DNA of 64,000 nt from Polaromonas sp. (GCA_030654695.1 JAURWY010000017.1:62001-126000), one strand, 5' to 3'. Positions 26,164 through 34,592 are shown, counted from the stretch's first letter. Program-made: numbers and translations. The notes: generated from the letters alone by a model not told the origin.

Positions 26164-26517
26164 CTAACTTCCCCGATACGTCGAGTAGCTCCACGGGCTG
26201 GCCAGCAGTGGCACGTGGTAGTGGGCGGTGGCATCTGCCACGCCAAAATCAATGCTCACTTTGTTCAAAAATGGCGGCTCAGGCAGCTCTACGCTGCGCG
26301 ACTTGAAATAGCCCGCCACATCAAAAACGAGCCGGTAGGTGCCGGTCTTGAGGCTGGCGTGGTCATACAGCATGCCGTCTGGGTTGCGCCCGTCGGCGTT
26401 GAGGATGAAGCGTTTTACCAGCGTAGCTTGCTCGCCTTGGGTGGTGTGGAGTTCGACCGCCATGCCGGCAGCCGGTGTGCCGTGCATGGTGTCCAGTACG
26501 TGTGTGCTCAAGCCCAT
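26164..26517 (-). CDS. uraH: 5-hydroxyisourate hydrolase (transthyretin-related)
   Basis: 117 residues, standard for the family. It begins MGLSTHVLDTMHGTPAAGM and ends HYHVPLLASPWSYSTYRGS; the C-terminal YRGS tetrapeptide and the His/Arg residues of the active site are diagnostic of HIU hydrolase as opposed to transthyretin. It converts 5-hydroxyisourate, the product of urate oxidation, to OHCU, the substrate of the UraD domain encoded about 2 kb away. It is divergent from the GntR regulator across 64 bp containing a palindromic operator. No urate oxidase gene is visible in the window. Confidence 0.93.
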   Translation of the reverse strand: MGLSTHVLDTMHGTPAAGMAVELHTTQGEQATLVKRFILNADGRNPDGMLYDHASLKTGTYRLVFDVAGYFKSRSVELPEPPFLNKVSIDFGVADATAHYHVPLLASPWSYSTYRGS

Positions 26518-26530
26518 GGTGTTTCCTTAT

Positions 26531-26559
26531 TTGGTTTACCAAAAGTGTATACAAGTTTT
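26531..26559. promoter_or_regulatory. Putative GntR operator between uraH and the regulator gene
   Basis: Contains the palindrome TTGGTTTACCAA (26531-26542) directly followed by an 8-bp perfect palindrome TGTATACA (26546-26553) in context AAGTGTATACAAGT. The same core recurs before the purine permease gene at 32861. It is central in the 64-bp divergent promoter, so the adjacent GntR protein probably controls both directions. Confidence 0.6.
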
Positions 26560-26581
26560 GACTTTGGGCTATTATCGGCTT

Positions 26582-27247
26582 ATGGAATCATCCACCACTT
26601 ATGCGATCGTCGAAGCCCTGACCAAGGCCATCGTCGAACATCGTTTGCATCCCGGTACCAAGCTGGCTGAGCAAAAGTTGGCTGACCACTTTGGCGTGTC
26701 TCGAACCTTGGTACGGCAGGCGCTGTTTCAGTTGTCGCAAAACCGCTTGATCAGGTTAGAGCCAGCGCGCGGCGCCTTTGTGGCGGCACCGTCGGTGACC
26801 GAGGCAAAGCAGGTTTTTGCCGTGCGCCGCATGCTTGAAGCCGAAATGACGCGGGCCTTTGTGCGAGACATCACGCCTGCGCGCATCAAGTCGCTCAAAG
26901 AACACGTGGCGCGCGAACAAGCCGCTTTTGACCGGGCCGACGTGCCCAGCCGCAATGAGTTGCTGGGAGATTTTCATGTGCGCATGGCCGAGCTCATGGG
27001 CAATCAAGTGTTGGCGCAGGTGCTCGGTGACCTCATCTCGCGCTGCGCGCTCATCACGCTGATGTACCAGTCCAGTGCAGCGGCCGCTCACTCGCATGAA
27101 GAGCATGCTTTGATCGTCAAGGCGCTGGCCGCGCGCGATGTCGACAAGGCCGTGCAACTGATGCACGACCACCTGTTGCACGTTGAAGAAAACCTGACCT
27201 TCGACCGCAAGGTGCCGTCGAATGACATTTCAATGGCGCTGTCCTGA
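26582..27247 (+). CDS. GntR-family (FCD) regulator of purine catabolism
   Basis: 221 residues. The winged HTH (about 5-75) reads AIVEALTKAIVEHRLHPGTKL, KLADHFGVSRTLVRQALFQLSQNRLI, and the FCD effector domain follows (FAVRRMLEAEMTRAFV, DFHVRMAELMGNQVLAQVLGDL, HEEHALIVKALAARD, HLLHVEE) with the histidines that bind a metal in FCD domains. The ATG at 26582 fits the usual N-terminus. It is divergent from uraH and upstream of puuE. By position and shared operator it likely controls ureide and purine transport genes, as a repressor released by a pathway intermediate such as allantoin or urate. Confidence 0.88.
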   Translation: MESSTTYAIVEALTKAIVEHRLHPGTKLAEQKLADHFGVSRTLVRQALFQLSQNRLIRLEPARGAFVAAPSVTEAKQVFAVRRMLEAEMTRAFVRDITPARIKSLKEHVAREQAAFDRADVPSRNELLGDFHVRMAELMGNQVLAQVLGDLISRCALITLMYQSSAAAAHSHEEHALIVKALAARDVDKAVQLMHDHLLHVEENLTFDRKVPSNDISMALS

Positions 27248-27284
27248 CAACCCCGCTGCTGAGCACAAGCCAAAGACTCAACCC

Positions 27285-28238
27285 ATGACCTACGACACCA
27301 CCGCCCCCTACCCGCGCGACCTCGTCGGCTACGGCCGAAACACACCGCATCCGGAATGGCCGGGCCAAGCCCGCATTGCGGTGCAGTTTGTCTTGAACTA
27401 CGAAGAAGGCGGCGAGAACGCCGTGCTGCACGGCGACGCCGGTTCAGAGCAGTTCTTGTCCGAGATGTTCAACCCGCCGAGTTTTCCAGAGCGCCACCTG
27501 AGCATGGAAGGCATTTACGAATACGGTTCGCGCGCAGGCGTCTGGCGCATCTTGCGTGAGTTCGAAAAACGCGGCTTGCCGTTGACGGTGTTTGGCGTCG
27601 GCATGGCCTTGCAGCGCCACCCTGACTTGACGGCTGCCTTCGTTGAACTTGGCCATGAAATTGCCTGCCACGGCTGGCGCTGGATCAACTACCAAAACGT
27701 CGACGAAGCGACCGAGCGCGAACACATGCGCTTGAGTCTGGACGCCATTGAAAAGCTCACTGGCAACCGGCCGCTGGGTTGGTACACCGGGCGTGACAGC
27801 CCACAAACACGGCGGCTGGTGGCCGATGACGGCGGGCTAACTTACGACAGTGACTACTACGGTGACGACCTGCCCTTTTGGATGACCGTGAAGCGCACCG
27901 ACGGCGAGGTGGTGCCGCGTTTGGTGGTGCCCTACACGATGGACACCAACGACATGCGCTTTTCGTTGCCGCAAGGTTTTTCGCAGGCGGAAGACTTCTT
28001 CGTTTACCTGCGCGACAGCTTTGACGTGCTGTACGCGGAAGGCGATGCCAACGGTTTGAACGCACCGAAGATGCTGAGCATCGGCATGCATTGCCGCCTG
28101 CTGGGCCGACCCGGCCGGCTGGTGGCGCTGCAGCGTTTTCTAGACCACGTGCAACAACACGACAAGGTCTGGATTTGCCGCCGCATCGAGATCGCCAACC
28201 ATTGGCAAGCCAAGCACCCTTTCACTCCAACTCTGTGA
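27285..28238 (+). CDS. puuE: Allantoinase, polysaccharide-deacetylase-like (PuuE)
   Basis: 317 residues. The family start YPRDLVGYGRNTPHPEWPGQARIAVQFVLNYEEGGE is characteristic of PuuE, a metal-free-type NodB-fold allantoinase. Other blocks are PERHLSMEGIYEYGSRAGVWRILREF, GHEIACHGWRWINYQNV, GWYTGRDSPQTRRLV and SIGMHCRLLGRPGR. It hydrolyses allantoin to allantoate. Its start is about 38 nt after the GntR stop, and the uraD-allC gene begins 7 nt after its own stop, placing the steps before and after it in one operon. Confidence 0.93.
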   Translation: MTYDTTAPYPRDLVGYGRNTPHPEWPGQARIAVQFVLNYEEGGENAVLHGDAGSEQFLSEMFNPPSFPERHLSMEGIYEYGSRAGVWRILREFEKRGLPLTVFGVGMALQRHPDLTAAFVELGHEIACHGWRWINYQNVDEATEREHMRLSLDAIEKLTGNRPLGWYTGRDSPQTRRLVADDGGLTYDSDYYGDDLPFWMTVKRTDGEVVPRLVVPYTMDTNDMRFSLPQGFSQAEDFFVYLRDSFDVLYAEGDANGLNAPKMLSIGMHCRLLGRPGRLVALQRFLDHVQQHDKVWICRRIEIANHWQAKHPFTPTL

Positions 28239-28245
28239 CCCAAGT

Positions 28246-30024
28246 ATGACCACCGTAACCTTGACGCTGAAGCACCTGAACAGCGCAACGCATGCCGAAG
28301 CGCTGCAACTGCTTGACGGCCTGTATGAACACTCACCGTGGGTGGCTGAGCAAGCGCTGGCCGCCCGGCCCTTCAAGTCACTGACAGACCTGAAATACAA
28401 ATTAGCGCTCGCGCTGCAAAGCGCCAGCAAAGAAGCGCAGCTTCAATTGATTCAGGCCCACCCCGAACTCGCGGGCAAAGCGATGGTCAGCCAAAGCCTG
28501 ACGGCGGAGTCCAGCAACGAACAAAACAAAGCCGGCCTGACGCAATGCACGCCGCAAGAGTTCGCCGTCATCCAGCAACTCAACAGCGACTACAACGCAC
28601 GCTTTGGTTTCCCCTTCATCTTGGCGGTGCGCGGACCACGCGGCGTCGGCCTGAACAAGCAGCAAATCATCGAGACCTTTGCACGGCGCCTGCTCGGCCA
28701 CCCTGAGTTTGAACGGCAAGAGTGCCTGCGCAATATCAACCGCATCGCTGAAATTCGGCTGAACGACAAGCTTGGCTGCGAACCGGTGTTGGGCAACTTG
28801 GTCTGGGACTGGCAAGAAGAGATCAGCGCTTTCAGCGACCCGGGCTACGCCGAACAAGGCCAGCTCACCGTCACCTACCTGACCGACGCACACCGGGCCT
28901 GCGCCCAATTCATCGTTCAGCAGATGCAGGACAGCGGCTTTGACGACGTGCGGATTGACGCCGTGGGCAATGTGGTCGGGCGCTACCTAGCTGCCACGCC
29001 CACCGCCAAAACGCTGATGACTGGTTCGCACTACGACACCGTGCGCAACGGCGGCAAGTACGACGGACGGCTCGGTATTTTTACGCCGATGGCTTGTGTG
29101 CGTGAATTGCACCGCCAACACAAGCGCCTGCCCTTTCACTTTGAAGTCATCGCCTTTGCCGAAGAAGAAGGCCAGCGCTACAAAGCCACTTTCTTGGGTT
29201 CTGGCGCGCTCATTGGCGACTTCAAACCTGAGTGGCTAGACCAGCAAGACGCCGACGGCATCACGATGCGCGACGCCATGGCGCACGCCGGCCTGAAGGT
29301 TGCAGACATCCCAAAACTCCAGCGCAACCCGGCCGATTACTTGGGCTTTGTCGAGGTGCACATTGAGCAAGGGCCGGTGCTGAACGAGCTTGACTTGCCA
29401 CTGGGCATCGTCAGCTCGATCAACGGCGGTGTGCGCATGCAATGCGAGATCATCGGCACCGCCAGCCACGCCGGCACCACGCCCATGAACCGCCGCGCCG
29501 ATGCGGCCGTCGCCTTGGCCGAACTGGCTTTGTATGTTGAGCAGCGGGCGCTCAAAGACGGCGACTCCGTGGCCACCATTGGCATGTTGCAAGTGCCGAA
29601 TGGCTCGGTCAATGTGGTGCCCGGTCGCTGCCTTTTTTCGCTTGACATGCGGGCCCCTAACAACGCCCAACGCGACGCGCTGGTGGCCGATATTCTGAAC
29701 GAGTTGCAGCGTATCTGCGAGCGCCGCAGTGTTCGCTACACCGCAGAAGAAACCATGCGCGCGGCTGCTGCGCCCAGCGCGCCGGCTTGGCAGGCGCGTT
29801 GGGAAGCGGCTGTCACGGCAATCGGCGCACCGCTGTACCGCATGCCCAGCGGCGCTGGCCATGACGCCATGAAGCTGCATGAAGTGATGCCGCAAGCCAT
29901 GCTGTTTGTGCGCGGCCAGAACTCAGGCATCAGCCACAACCCGCTGGAGTCCAGCACCAGCGACGACATGCAACTGGCGGTCGACGCTTTCATGTATTTG
30001 CTGACCCACCTCGAATCCAACTAA
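28246..30024 (+). CDS. Fusion of OHCU decarboxylase (UraD) and allantoate amidohydrolase-type M20 hydrolase
   Basis: 592 residues in one frame. Residues 1-170 form a UraD domain (catalytic His72 in QAHPELAGK; SSNEQNKAGLTQC; FPFILAVRG; RLLGHPEFERQECLRNINRIAEIRLNDKLG). Residues about 180-592 form a hydantoinase/carbamoylase-type M20 amidohydrolase (MTGSHYDTVRNGGKYDGRLG, AEEEGQRYKATFLGSGAL, VEVHIEQGPVLNE, TASHAGTTPMNRRADA, SGAGHDAMKL, GISHNPLE). UraD makes S-allantoin from OHCU and AllC opens allantoate to ureidoglycine or urea. With PuuE between them in the pathway, the fusion covers steps 1 and 3 of OHCU to ureido products. Confidence 0.9.
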   Translation: MTTVTLTLKHLNSATHAEALQLLDGLYEHSPWVAEQALAARPFKSLTDLKYKLALALQSASKEAQLQLIQAHPELAGKAMVSQSLTAESSNEQNKAGLTQCTPQEFAVIQQLNSDYNARFGFPFILAVRGPRGVGLNKQQIIETFARRLLGHPEFERQECLRNINRIAEIRLNDKLGCEPVLGNLVWDWQEEISAFSDPGYAEQGQLTVTYLTDAHRACAQFIVQQMQDSGFDDVRIDAVGNVVGRYLAATPTAKTLMTGSHYDTVRNGGKYDGRLGIFTPMACVRELHRQHKRLPFHFEVIAFAEEEGQRYKATFLGSGALIGDFKPEWLDQQDADGITMRDAMAHAGLKVADIPKLQRNPADYLGFVEVHIEQGPVLNELDLPLGIVSSINGGVRMQCEIIGTASHAGTTPMNRRADAAVALAELALYVEQRALKDGDSVATIGMLQVPNGSVNVVPGRCLFSLDMRAPNNAQRDALVADILNELQRICERRSVRYTAEETMRAAAAPSAPAWQARWEAAVTAIGAPLYRMPSGAGHDAMKLHEVMPQAMLFVRGQNSGISHNPLESSTSDDMQLAVDAFMYLLTHLESN

Positions 30025-30037
30025 AAAACGGCACACC

Positions 30038-31297
30038 ATGACCACCCCCTACGAAAAAATTGACGCTTGGGTTGACGCCCACTTTGACGAGCAGACGCGT
30101 TTTCTGCAAGCCTTGATCCAGGTGCCGACTGACACCCCGCCGGGTAACAACACGCCACACGCGCTGCGCGCTGCCGAGCTGATTGAAGCCATGGGCTTGC
30201 CGATTGAAAAGCATCAAGTACCGCAAGCTGAAGTAGAAGCCGCTGGACTTGAAAGCATCACCAATTTGGTGGCGCGTCGGCACTACGGTGACGGTGGTCG
30301 CGTCATTGCTTTGAATGCGCACGGAGATGTGGTGCCACCAGGCGAAGGCTGGACCAAGAACCCCTACGGCGGCGAGATTGAAAACGGCAAGATTTATGGC
30401 CGCGCCGCCGCTGTCAGCAAGTGCGATTTTTCAACCTTCACCTTTGCCGTGCGCGCACTAGAAGCCGTGGACAAGCCGACGCAGGGCGGCATTGAATTGA
30501 TCTTTACCTACGACGAAGAGTTTGGCGGCGAAGTCGGCCCGGCTTGGTTGCTGCAGCACAAGATCATCCAACCCGACTTGGTGATTGCAGCAGGCTTCAG
30601 CTACCAAGTGATCACTGCACACAACGGCTGCCTGCAGATGGAACTGACGGTGCACGGCAAGATGGCACACGCCGCCGTGCCGCACACCGGCATTGACGCG
30701 CTGCAAGGTGCCAACCGCATCTTGACGGCCCTCTTCGCACAAAACGCGCTGTACCAAAACATCACGTCCAAGGTCGAAGGCATCACGCACCCGTACCTCA
30801 ATGTCGGTTTTATTTCAGGCGGCACCAACACCAATGTGGTGCCCGGCAAGGTCGTGATCAAACTAGACCGCCGCATGATTCCCGAGGAAGACCCGGTGGC
30901 CGTGGAAGCCAGCATCCGCGCCGTGATTGACGCCGCCGTGGCGGACTTCAACCAAGGCCGCACGGACGACGGCATTCATGTCGATGTCAGGCGGATGTTG
31001 CTGTCTAAGGCCTTGAAGCCGCTGCCCGGCCACAAGCCGCTGGCCGAGGCCTTGCAGCGCAATGCCAGCGCTGTCTTCAACGAGCAAATTCCCGCTTGCG
31101 GCACGCCGCTTTACACCGACGTGCGCATCTTTGGCGAGGCCGGCATTCCAGGTGTTCTGTACGGCGCCGGCCCACGCACCGTGCTGGAGTCGCATGCAAA
31201 GCGCGCCGACGAACGGCTTGACCTGGAAGACCTGCGGCGCGCCACCAAAGTGGTGGCCAGGAGCTTGCACGATTTATTGAATGGACGGGGCATTTAA
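30038..31297 (+). CDS. M20-family amidohydrolase/peptidase (ArgE/DapE-like)
   Basis: 419 residues with M20 fold: VPTDTPPGNNTPHA, ALNAHGDVVPPGEGW (His-x-Asp), TYDEEFGGEVGPAW (Glu-Glu), VHGKMAHAAVPHTGIDAL in the dimerisation domain and ESHAKRADE near the end. At the place of the metal-bridging aspartate (usual GRGAADMKG) it has YGRAAAVSKCD, so that ligand is replaced by valine. It begins 13 nt after the uraD-allC gene and is probably in the ureide operon. The substrate may be a later ureide or an N-acyl compound; acetylornithine deacetylation is a family default and not supported by context. Confidence 0.82.
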   Translation: MTTPYEKIDAWVDAHFDEQTRFLQALIQVPTDTPPGNNTPHALRAAELIEAMGLPIEKHQVPQAEVEAAGLESITNLVARRHYGDGGRVIALNAHGDVVPPGEGWTKNPYGGEIENGKIYGRAAAVSKCDFSTFTFAVRALEAVDKPTQGGIELIFTYDEEFGGEVGPAWLLQHKIIQPDLVIAAGFSYQVITAHNGCLQMELTVHGKMAHAAVPHTGIDALQGANRILTALFAQNALYQNITSKVEGITHPYLNVGFISGGTNTNVVPGKVVIKLDRRMIPEEDPVAVEASIRAVIDAAVADFNQGRTDDGIHVDVRRMLLSKALKPLPGHKPLAEALQRNASAVFNEQIPACGTPLYTDVRIFGEAGIPGVLYGAGPRTVLESHAKRADERLDLEDLRRATKVVARSLHDLLNGRGI

Positions 31298-31443
31298 AGA
31301 CCCTGAATTTCAAGGTATATTCAGTAAAATCAAATTTTCATACGCTATCTGTAACAGAAAATTAATTCAAAAAACTGGCATTTCAAAAGTAATTTTTAGC
31401 GGACAAATACTTTCCGACATAAAAATTCTTAAACCAAAAACTG

Positions 31444-32286
31444 TTGCCTGATTTGACGAGACAAAAATACACAGAAGCGATTGGTATTGCCAGCGGCAAA
31501 GGCGGTGCGGGCAAGACAACCGTTTCCGTCAATTTGGCGTTGGCGTTGCAAGAAAAAGGCTTTCGCGTCATGCTATTTGATGCGGATTTAGGCTTGGCCA
31601 ACGCGCCAATATTGTTGGGCACACGTTGTCCTTTCAATATCAGCCACGTGTTGAGTGGTGAAAAAACGCTGACCGAAGTCATTGTCACCACACCGCAAAA
31701 TTTACGCTTGATTTCGGGTGCTTCAGGCAACCAAACCTTGGCAGGATTAACGGCGGTGCAAGTCACCCAATTGGTTCAGAGTTTCAGCGACCTGCAAGAA
31801 GAACTTGACTATTTGATCGTCGACATGGCGGCTGGTATTGCCCCTTCCATGATGACCCTCATGTCTGCCTGCCACCGGCGTTTTATCGTCATGCGCAATG
31901 ACCCTTCGTCCATCGCCGACGCTTACGGCACCATCAAGGTACTGCTAGAAGACGAATTGATGGACGAGATTTATCTGGTTCCCAATGCGGTCAACAACCA
32001 GCTGGCTGGTGAAGAACTTTTTCAAAGAATCAACCGGGTCTGCGCTCAGTTTCTGAGTCGCTCCATTCACTATGCCGGTTCGATCGAGATGGATTCCAGG
32101 GTTCAAGATGCCCACAAGCATCTGCAACCCTTGCTGACGTTTGCCCCGAACAGCCAAGCGGCCAAAGATTTCCGCAAGTTGGCCCAAGCGGTGATTGATC
32201 TACCCCCTGTTGCGAAGCCCTCGGGCGCGGTGCAATTTTTTGTCAACCGCTGGTTGCCACCCCAATTACCCAGTGAACTGCACTGA
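31444..32286 (+). CDS. MinD/ParA-family ATPase (FleN/FlhG-like), orphan
   Basis: 280 residues: deviant Walker A SGKGGAGKTTVSVNLALAL, Walker A' MLFDADLGLANAPILLG, and Walker B-like DYLIVDMAAGIAPSMM. The middle and C-terminal blocks (IADAYGTIKVL, LVPNAVNNQLAGEELFQRI) resemble FleN/FlhG, which governs flagellar number, but no flagellar genes are near. There is no ATG; TTG at 31444 is the only plausible start. The gene is preceded by about 145 AT-rich bases unlike its surroundings and its stop overlaps the next gene's start (TGATG). Confidence 0.8.
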   Translation: MPDLTRQKYTEAIGIASGKGGAGKTTVSVNLALALQEKGFRVMLFDADLGLANAPILLGTRCPFNISHVLSGEKTLTEVIVTTPQNLRLISGASGNQTLAGLTAVQVTQLVQSFSDLQEELDYLIVDMAAGIAPSMMTLMSACHRRFIVMRNDPSSIADAYGTIKVLLEDELMDEIYLVPNAVNNQLAGEELFQRINRVCAQFLSRSIHYAGSIEMDSRVQDAHKHLQPLLTFAPNSQAAKDFRKLAQAVIDLPPVAKPSGAVQFFVNRWLPPQLPSELH

Positions 32287-32813
32287 TGCCTTTCAAAGCC
32301 CAGCCCAGACCAAGCGATGTCATGCCCAAACCATTGATCAGCGATGCGGAAATGGCGCAATTGCTCACGCCGCAAGAAAGAAAGCTGCTCAAAGGTGCCG
32401 ATGCAGGCTTCACGCTGCGCAATCGTTTTTTACTGGTAACGGTTCTTTTTTTCATCATCAAGCTAACGTTTTTCTCAGAACAAACCAGCATCGGCTTGAA
32501 TGTGCCATCTGATGTACGCGACCTGCGTCCTTACCTCCAATACCGCGGACTTTTCATACTGGTGGCGGGCTCATTTTATTTTTTAAGCTACGTTCGGGAT
32601 TGGCATTTTGAACGCGTTTCGCTGTTTATATGCGCCGTGTCGTTCACGGGTTTGGTGATGGATTTTTTCAACGTCTACAGCTTGATGCAAGGGCCGATGC
32701 CAGCCACCATACTGGCGTTGATACTGTTGCGCATCGCTGCCATTTATGTCCTGCTGATCAACGCCATTCGGGCCGACAGGGCACCGCCGCTTCCTCGCTC
32801 TTTTTGGAGCTGA
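32286..32813 (+). CDS. Hypothetical inner-membrane protein paired with ParA-like ATPase
   Basis: 175 residues with four predicted membrane helices (about 50-65, 90-105, 115-130, 140-160) after a cytoplasmic N-terminus of about 45 residues. No family is recognised. The ATG overlaps the stop of the MinD/ParA-like gene, suggesting cotranslation and that the ATPase may act at the membrane through this protein. An intrinsic terminator follows directly. Confidence 0.65.
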   Translation: MPFKAQPRPSDVMPKPLISDAEMAQLLTPQERKLLKGADAGFTLRNRFLLVTVLFFIIKLTFFSEQTSIGLNVPSDVRDLRPYLQYRGLFILVAGSFYFLSYVRDWHFERVSLFICAVSFTGLVMDFFNVYSLMQGPMPATILALILLRIAAIYVLLINAIRADRAPPLPRSFWS

Positions 32814-32818
32814 TTTCC

Positions 32819-32837
32819 AACCCCTATTGGGGTTTTT
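32819..32837 (+). terminator. Intrinsic terminator after the ParA/membrane gene pair
   Basis: Stem AACCCC/GGGGTT with TATT loop running into TTTTTG, starting about 6 nt after the stop codon at 32813. Confidence 0.75.
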
Positions 32838-32856
32838 GCTGATATTTTGCATGGAT

Positions 32857-32873
32857 AAGGTGTATACACTTTG
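32857..32873. promoter_or_regulatory. Putative GntR operator before the purine permease gene
   Basis: AAGGTGTATACACTTT contains the perfect palindrome TGTATACA (32861-32868), with near-symmetrical flanks. It matches the site at 26546 in the uraH/GntR intergenic region. It lies about 35 nt before the permease start, a typical repressor position. Confidence 0.6.
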
Positions 32874-32903
32874 GCGCACAATCCATCAGCATCGGAGTCC
32901 GCC

Positions 32904-34406
32904 ATGGCCAATTCAGCGTCCCTCAGCCCCAGTGGGGCCACTCACCCTGTCGACGAAATACTGCCCACAGGCAAACTAGCGGCCCTCGGCCTGCAGCATG
33001 TGCTGGTCATGTATGCCGGTGCAGTGGCCGTGCCACTGATCGTCGGCCGCGCCCTCAAACTCAGCCCCGAACAAGTGGCCATGCTGATCTCGGCAGACCT
33101 GTTTTGCTGCGGCATCGTGACCTTGATTCAATCGCTGGGCGCAACCCAGTGGTTTGGTATTCGCCTGCCCGTCATGATGGGCGTGACCTTCGCTTCCGTG
33201 GCACCGATGGTGGCGATGGCCAACAACACACCCGGCGCCGCTGGCGCGCAATTGATTTTTGGCGCCATCATCGCTGCGGGCGCGATCTCCATGCTGATCG
33301 CGCCACTGGTGAGTCGCATGTTGCGGTTCTTCCCGCCCGTGGTCACCGGCACCATCATTGCGGTCATCGGCATCAGCCTGATGCGGATTGGCATCAACTG
33401 GATTTTTGGCAATCCGTTCGGCCCAACGGCGCCAAGTGTCGTCAACCCTGAGCACGCCAAATGGCTGGCCGACACCACCGCAGCCGCCGGTGCTGCCGCG
33501 CCAGCCGCCCCCAAAGGCTTGGCCTTGGTAGCCACCGTACCCAACCCCAAATACGCCGACCTGACGGGCGTGGGTATTGCCTCCCTGGTGTTGGTCTCTA
33601 TCTTGTTGATCGCCAAATTAGCCAAAGGCTTTATGGCGAATATTTCGGTGCTGCTCGGCATCGTCATCGGCGGCGTGGTCGCCACCGCGTTGGGCCTGAT
33701 GAACTTCGACAAAGTCGGCAAAGCCGCTTGGGTTGACGTGGTGCTGCCGTTCCAGTTCGGCTTCCCCGTGTTTGACCCGATCTTGATCTTGACCATGACC
33801 TTGGTGATGATCGTGGTGATGATCGAGTCCACCGGGATGTTTCTGGCGCTGGGTGAAATGACCGACCGCAAAGTAGACCGCGCCGCCCTCACCCGAGGCC
33901 TGCGCACTGACGGCTTGGGCACCTTCATCGGCGGTATTTTCAACACCTTTCCATACACCAGCTTTTCACAAAATGTCGGCCTGGTGGCGGTGACGGGGGT
34001 GCGAAGTCGCTTTGTTTGCGTGGCTGGCGGCATCATCTTGATCGTGCTCGGCGTGTTGCCCAAAATGGCGGCATTGATTGAGTCGCTGCCGACCTTTGTG
34101 CTGGGCGGTGCGGGCTTGGTGATGTTCGGCATGGTGGCCGCAACAGGTATTCGCATCCTGGGCGGCGTTGACTTTAAAAACAACCGCTTCAATGCGCTGG
34201 TGGTGGCGGTTTCCATCGGCATCGGCATGATCCCGCTGATCGCCCCTAACTTCAAACAATGGATGCCGCATAACCTGCACCCACTGATCGAGTCGGGCAT
34301 CTTGCTGGCGTCCATCAGCGCTGTGCTGCTGAACCTGTTCTTCAACGGTGCCAAGGACGACGAAGACGCCGTGAAGCGAGCCGCAGCGCAGGCTGACGCC
34401 CACTGA
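32904..34406 (+). CDS. NCS2-family uracil-xanthine/urate permease
   Basis: 500 residues with about 12-14 membrane segments. NCS2 signatures: ALGLQHVLVMYAGAVAVPLIVG, GIRLPVMMGVTFASVAPM, FFPPVVTGTIIAVIGISLM, ESTGMFLALGEMTDRKVDR, TFIGGIFNTFPYTSFSQNVGLVAVTGVRSRFV and the PTFVLGGAGLVMFG region. The QN-V-G-L-V motif before the T-G-V-R-S-R block fits the xanthine/urate branch. ATG 32904 is used (GGAG six nt upstream); a TTG 33 bases earlier lies next to the operator. It would import the purine feeding the uraH-puuE-uraD/allC pathway. Confidence 0.92.
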   Translation: MANSASLSPSGATHPVDEILPTGKLAALGLQHVLVMYAGAVAVPLIVGRALKLSPEQVAMLISADLFCCGIVTLIQSLGATQWFGIRLPVMMGVTFASVAPMVAMANNTPGAAGAQLIFGAIIAAGAISMLIAPLVSRMLRFFPPVVTGTIIAVIGISLMRIGINWIFGNPFGPTAPSVVNPEHAKWLADTTAAAGAAAPAAPKGLALVATVPNPKYADLTGVGIASLVLVSILLIAKLAKGFMANISVLLGIVIGGVVATALGLMNFDKVGKAAWVDVVLPFQFGFPVFDPILILTMTLVMIVVMIESTGMFLALGEMTDRKVDRAALTRGLRTDGLGTFIGGIFNTFPYTSFSQNVGLVAVTGVRSRFVCVAGGIILIVLGVLPKMAALIESLPTFVLGGAGLVMFGMVAATGIRILGGVDFKNNRFNALVVAVSIGIGMIPLIAPNFKQWMPHNLHPLIESGILLASISAVLLNLFFNGAKDDEDAVKRAAAQADAH

Positions 34407-34539
34407 TAAAGCCAGCCGCAAGGCTTGGCGGCGGCCTGCTGGCAGGGTTTATCCGGAGAATTTCCTTCTCTGGCTGAGCGCCGCAGGCCCGCAGATGACT
34501 GAAAATATGGCTTGCAAAATCGGTGCTCGGCACTGAGAT

Positions 34540-34555
34540 TGGCATGCATATTGCT
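34540..34555 (+). promoter_or_regulatory. Sigma-54-type (-24/-12) promoter
   Basis: TGGCAT-N5-TTGCT with the GG and GC dinucleotides in the exact 12-nt register of the RpoN consensus (TGGCAC-N5-TTGCW). It sits 37 nt before the ATG of the ABC receptor gene, so transcription would start about 25 nt before that gene, consistent with nitrogen control of the transporter–ureD operon. Confidence 0.6.
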
Positions 34556-34592
34556 CAACATCAAAGTCATTCATTTTCACTTTGGAAAAATC

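Noticed and set aside
31444..32286. Plasmid partition ParA
   Set aside because: No parB or parS-like sequence follows and the sequence resembles FleN/MinD more; the setting is chromosomal.
33128..34570. 480-codon open frame antisense to the NCS2 permease gene
   Set aside because: Low-complexity Ser/Thr/Pro-rich translation typical of an antisense shadow; the permease is certain.
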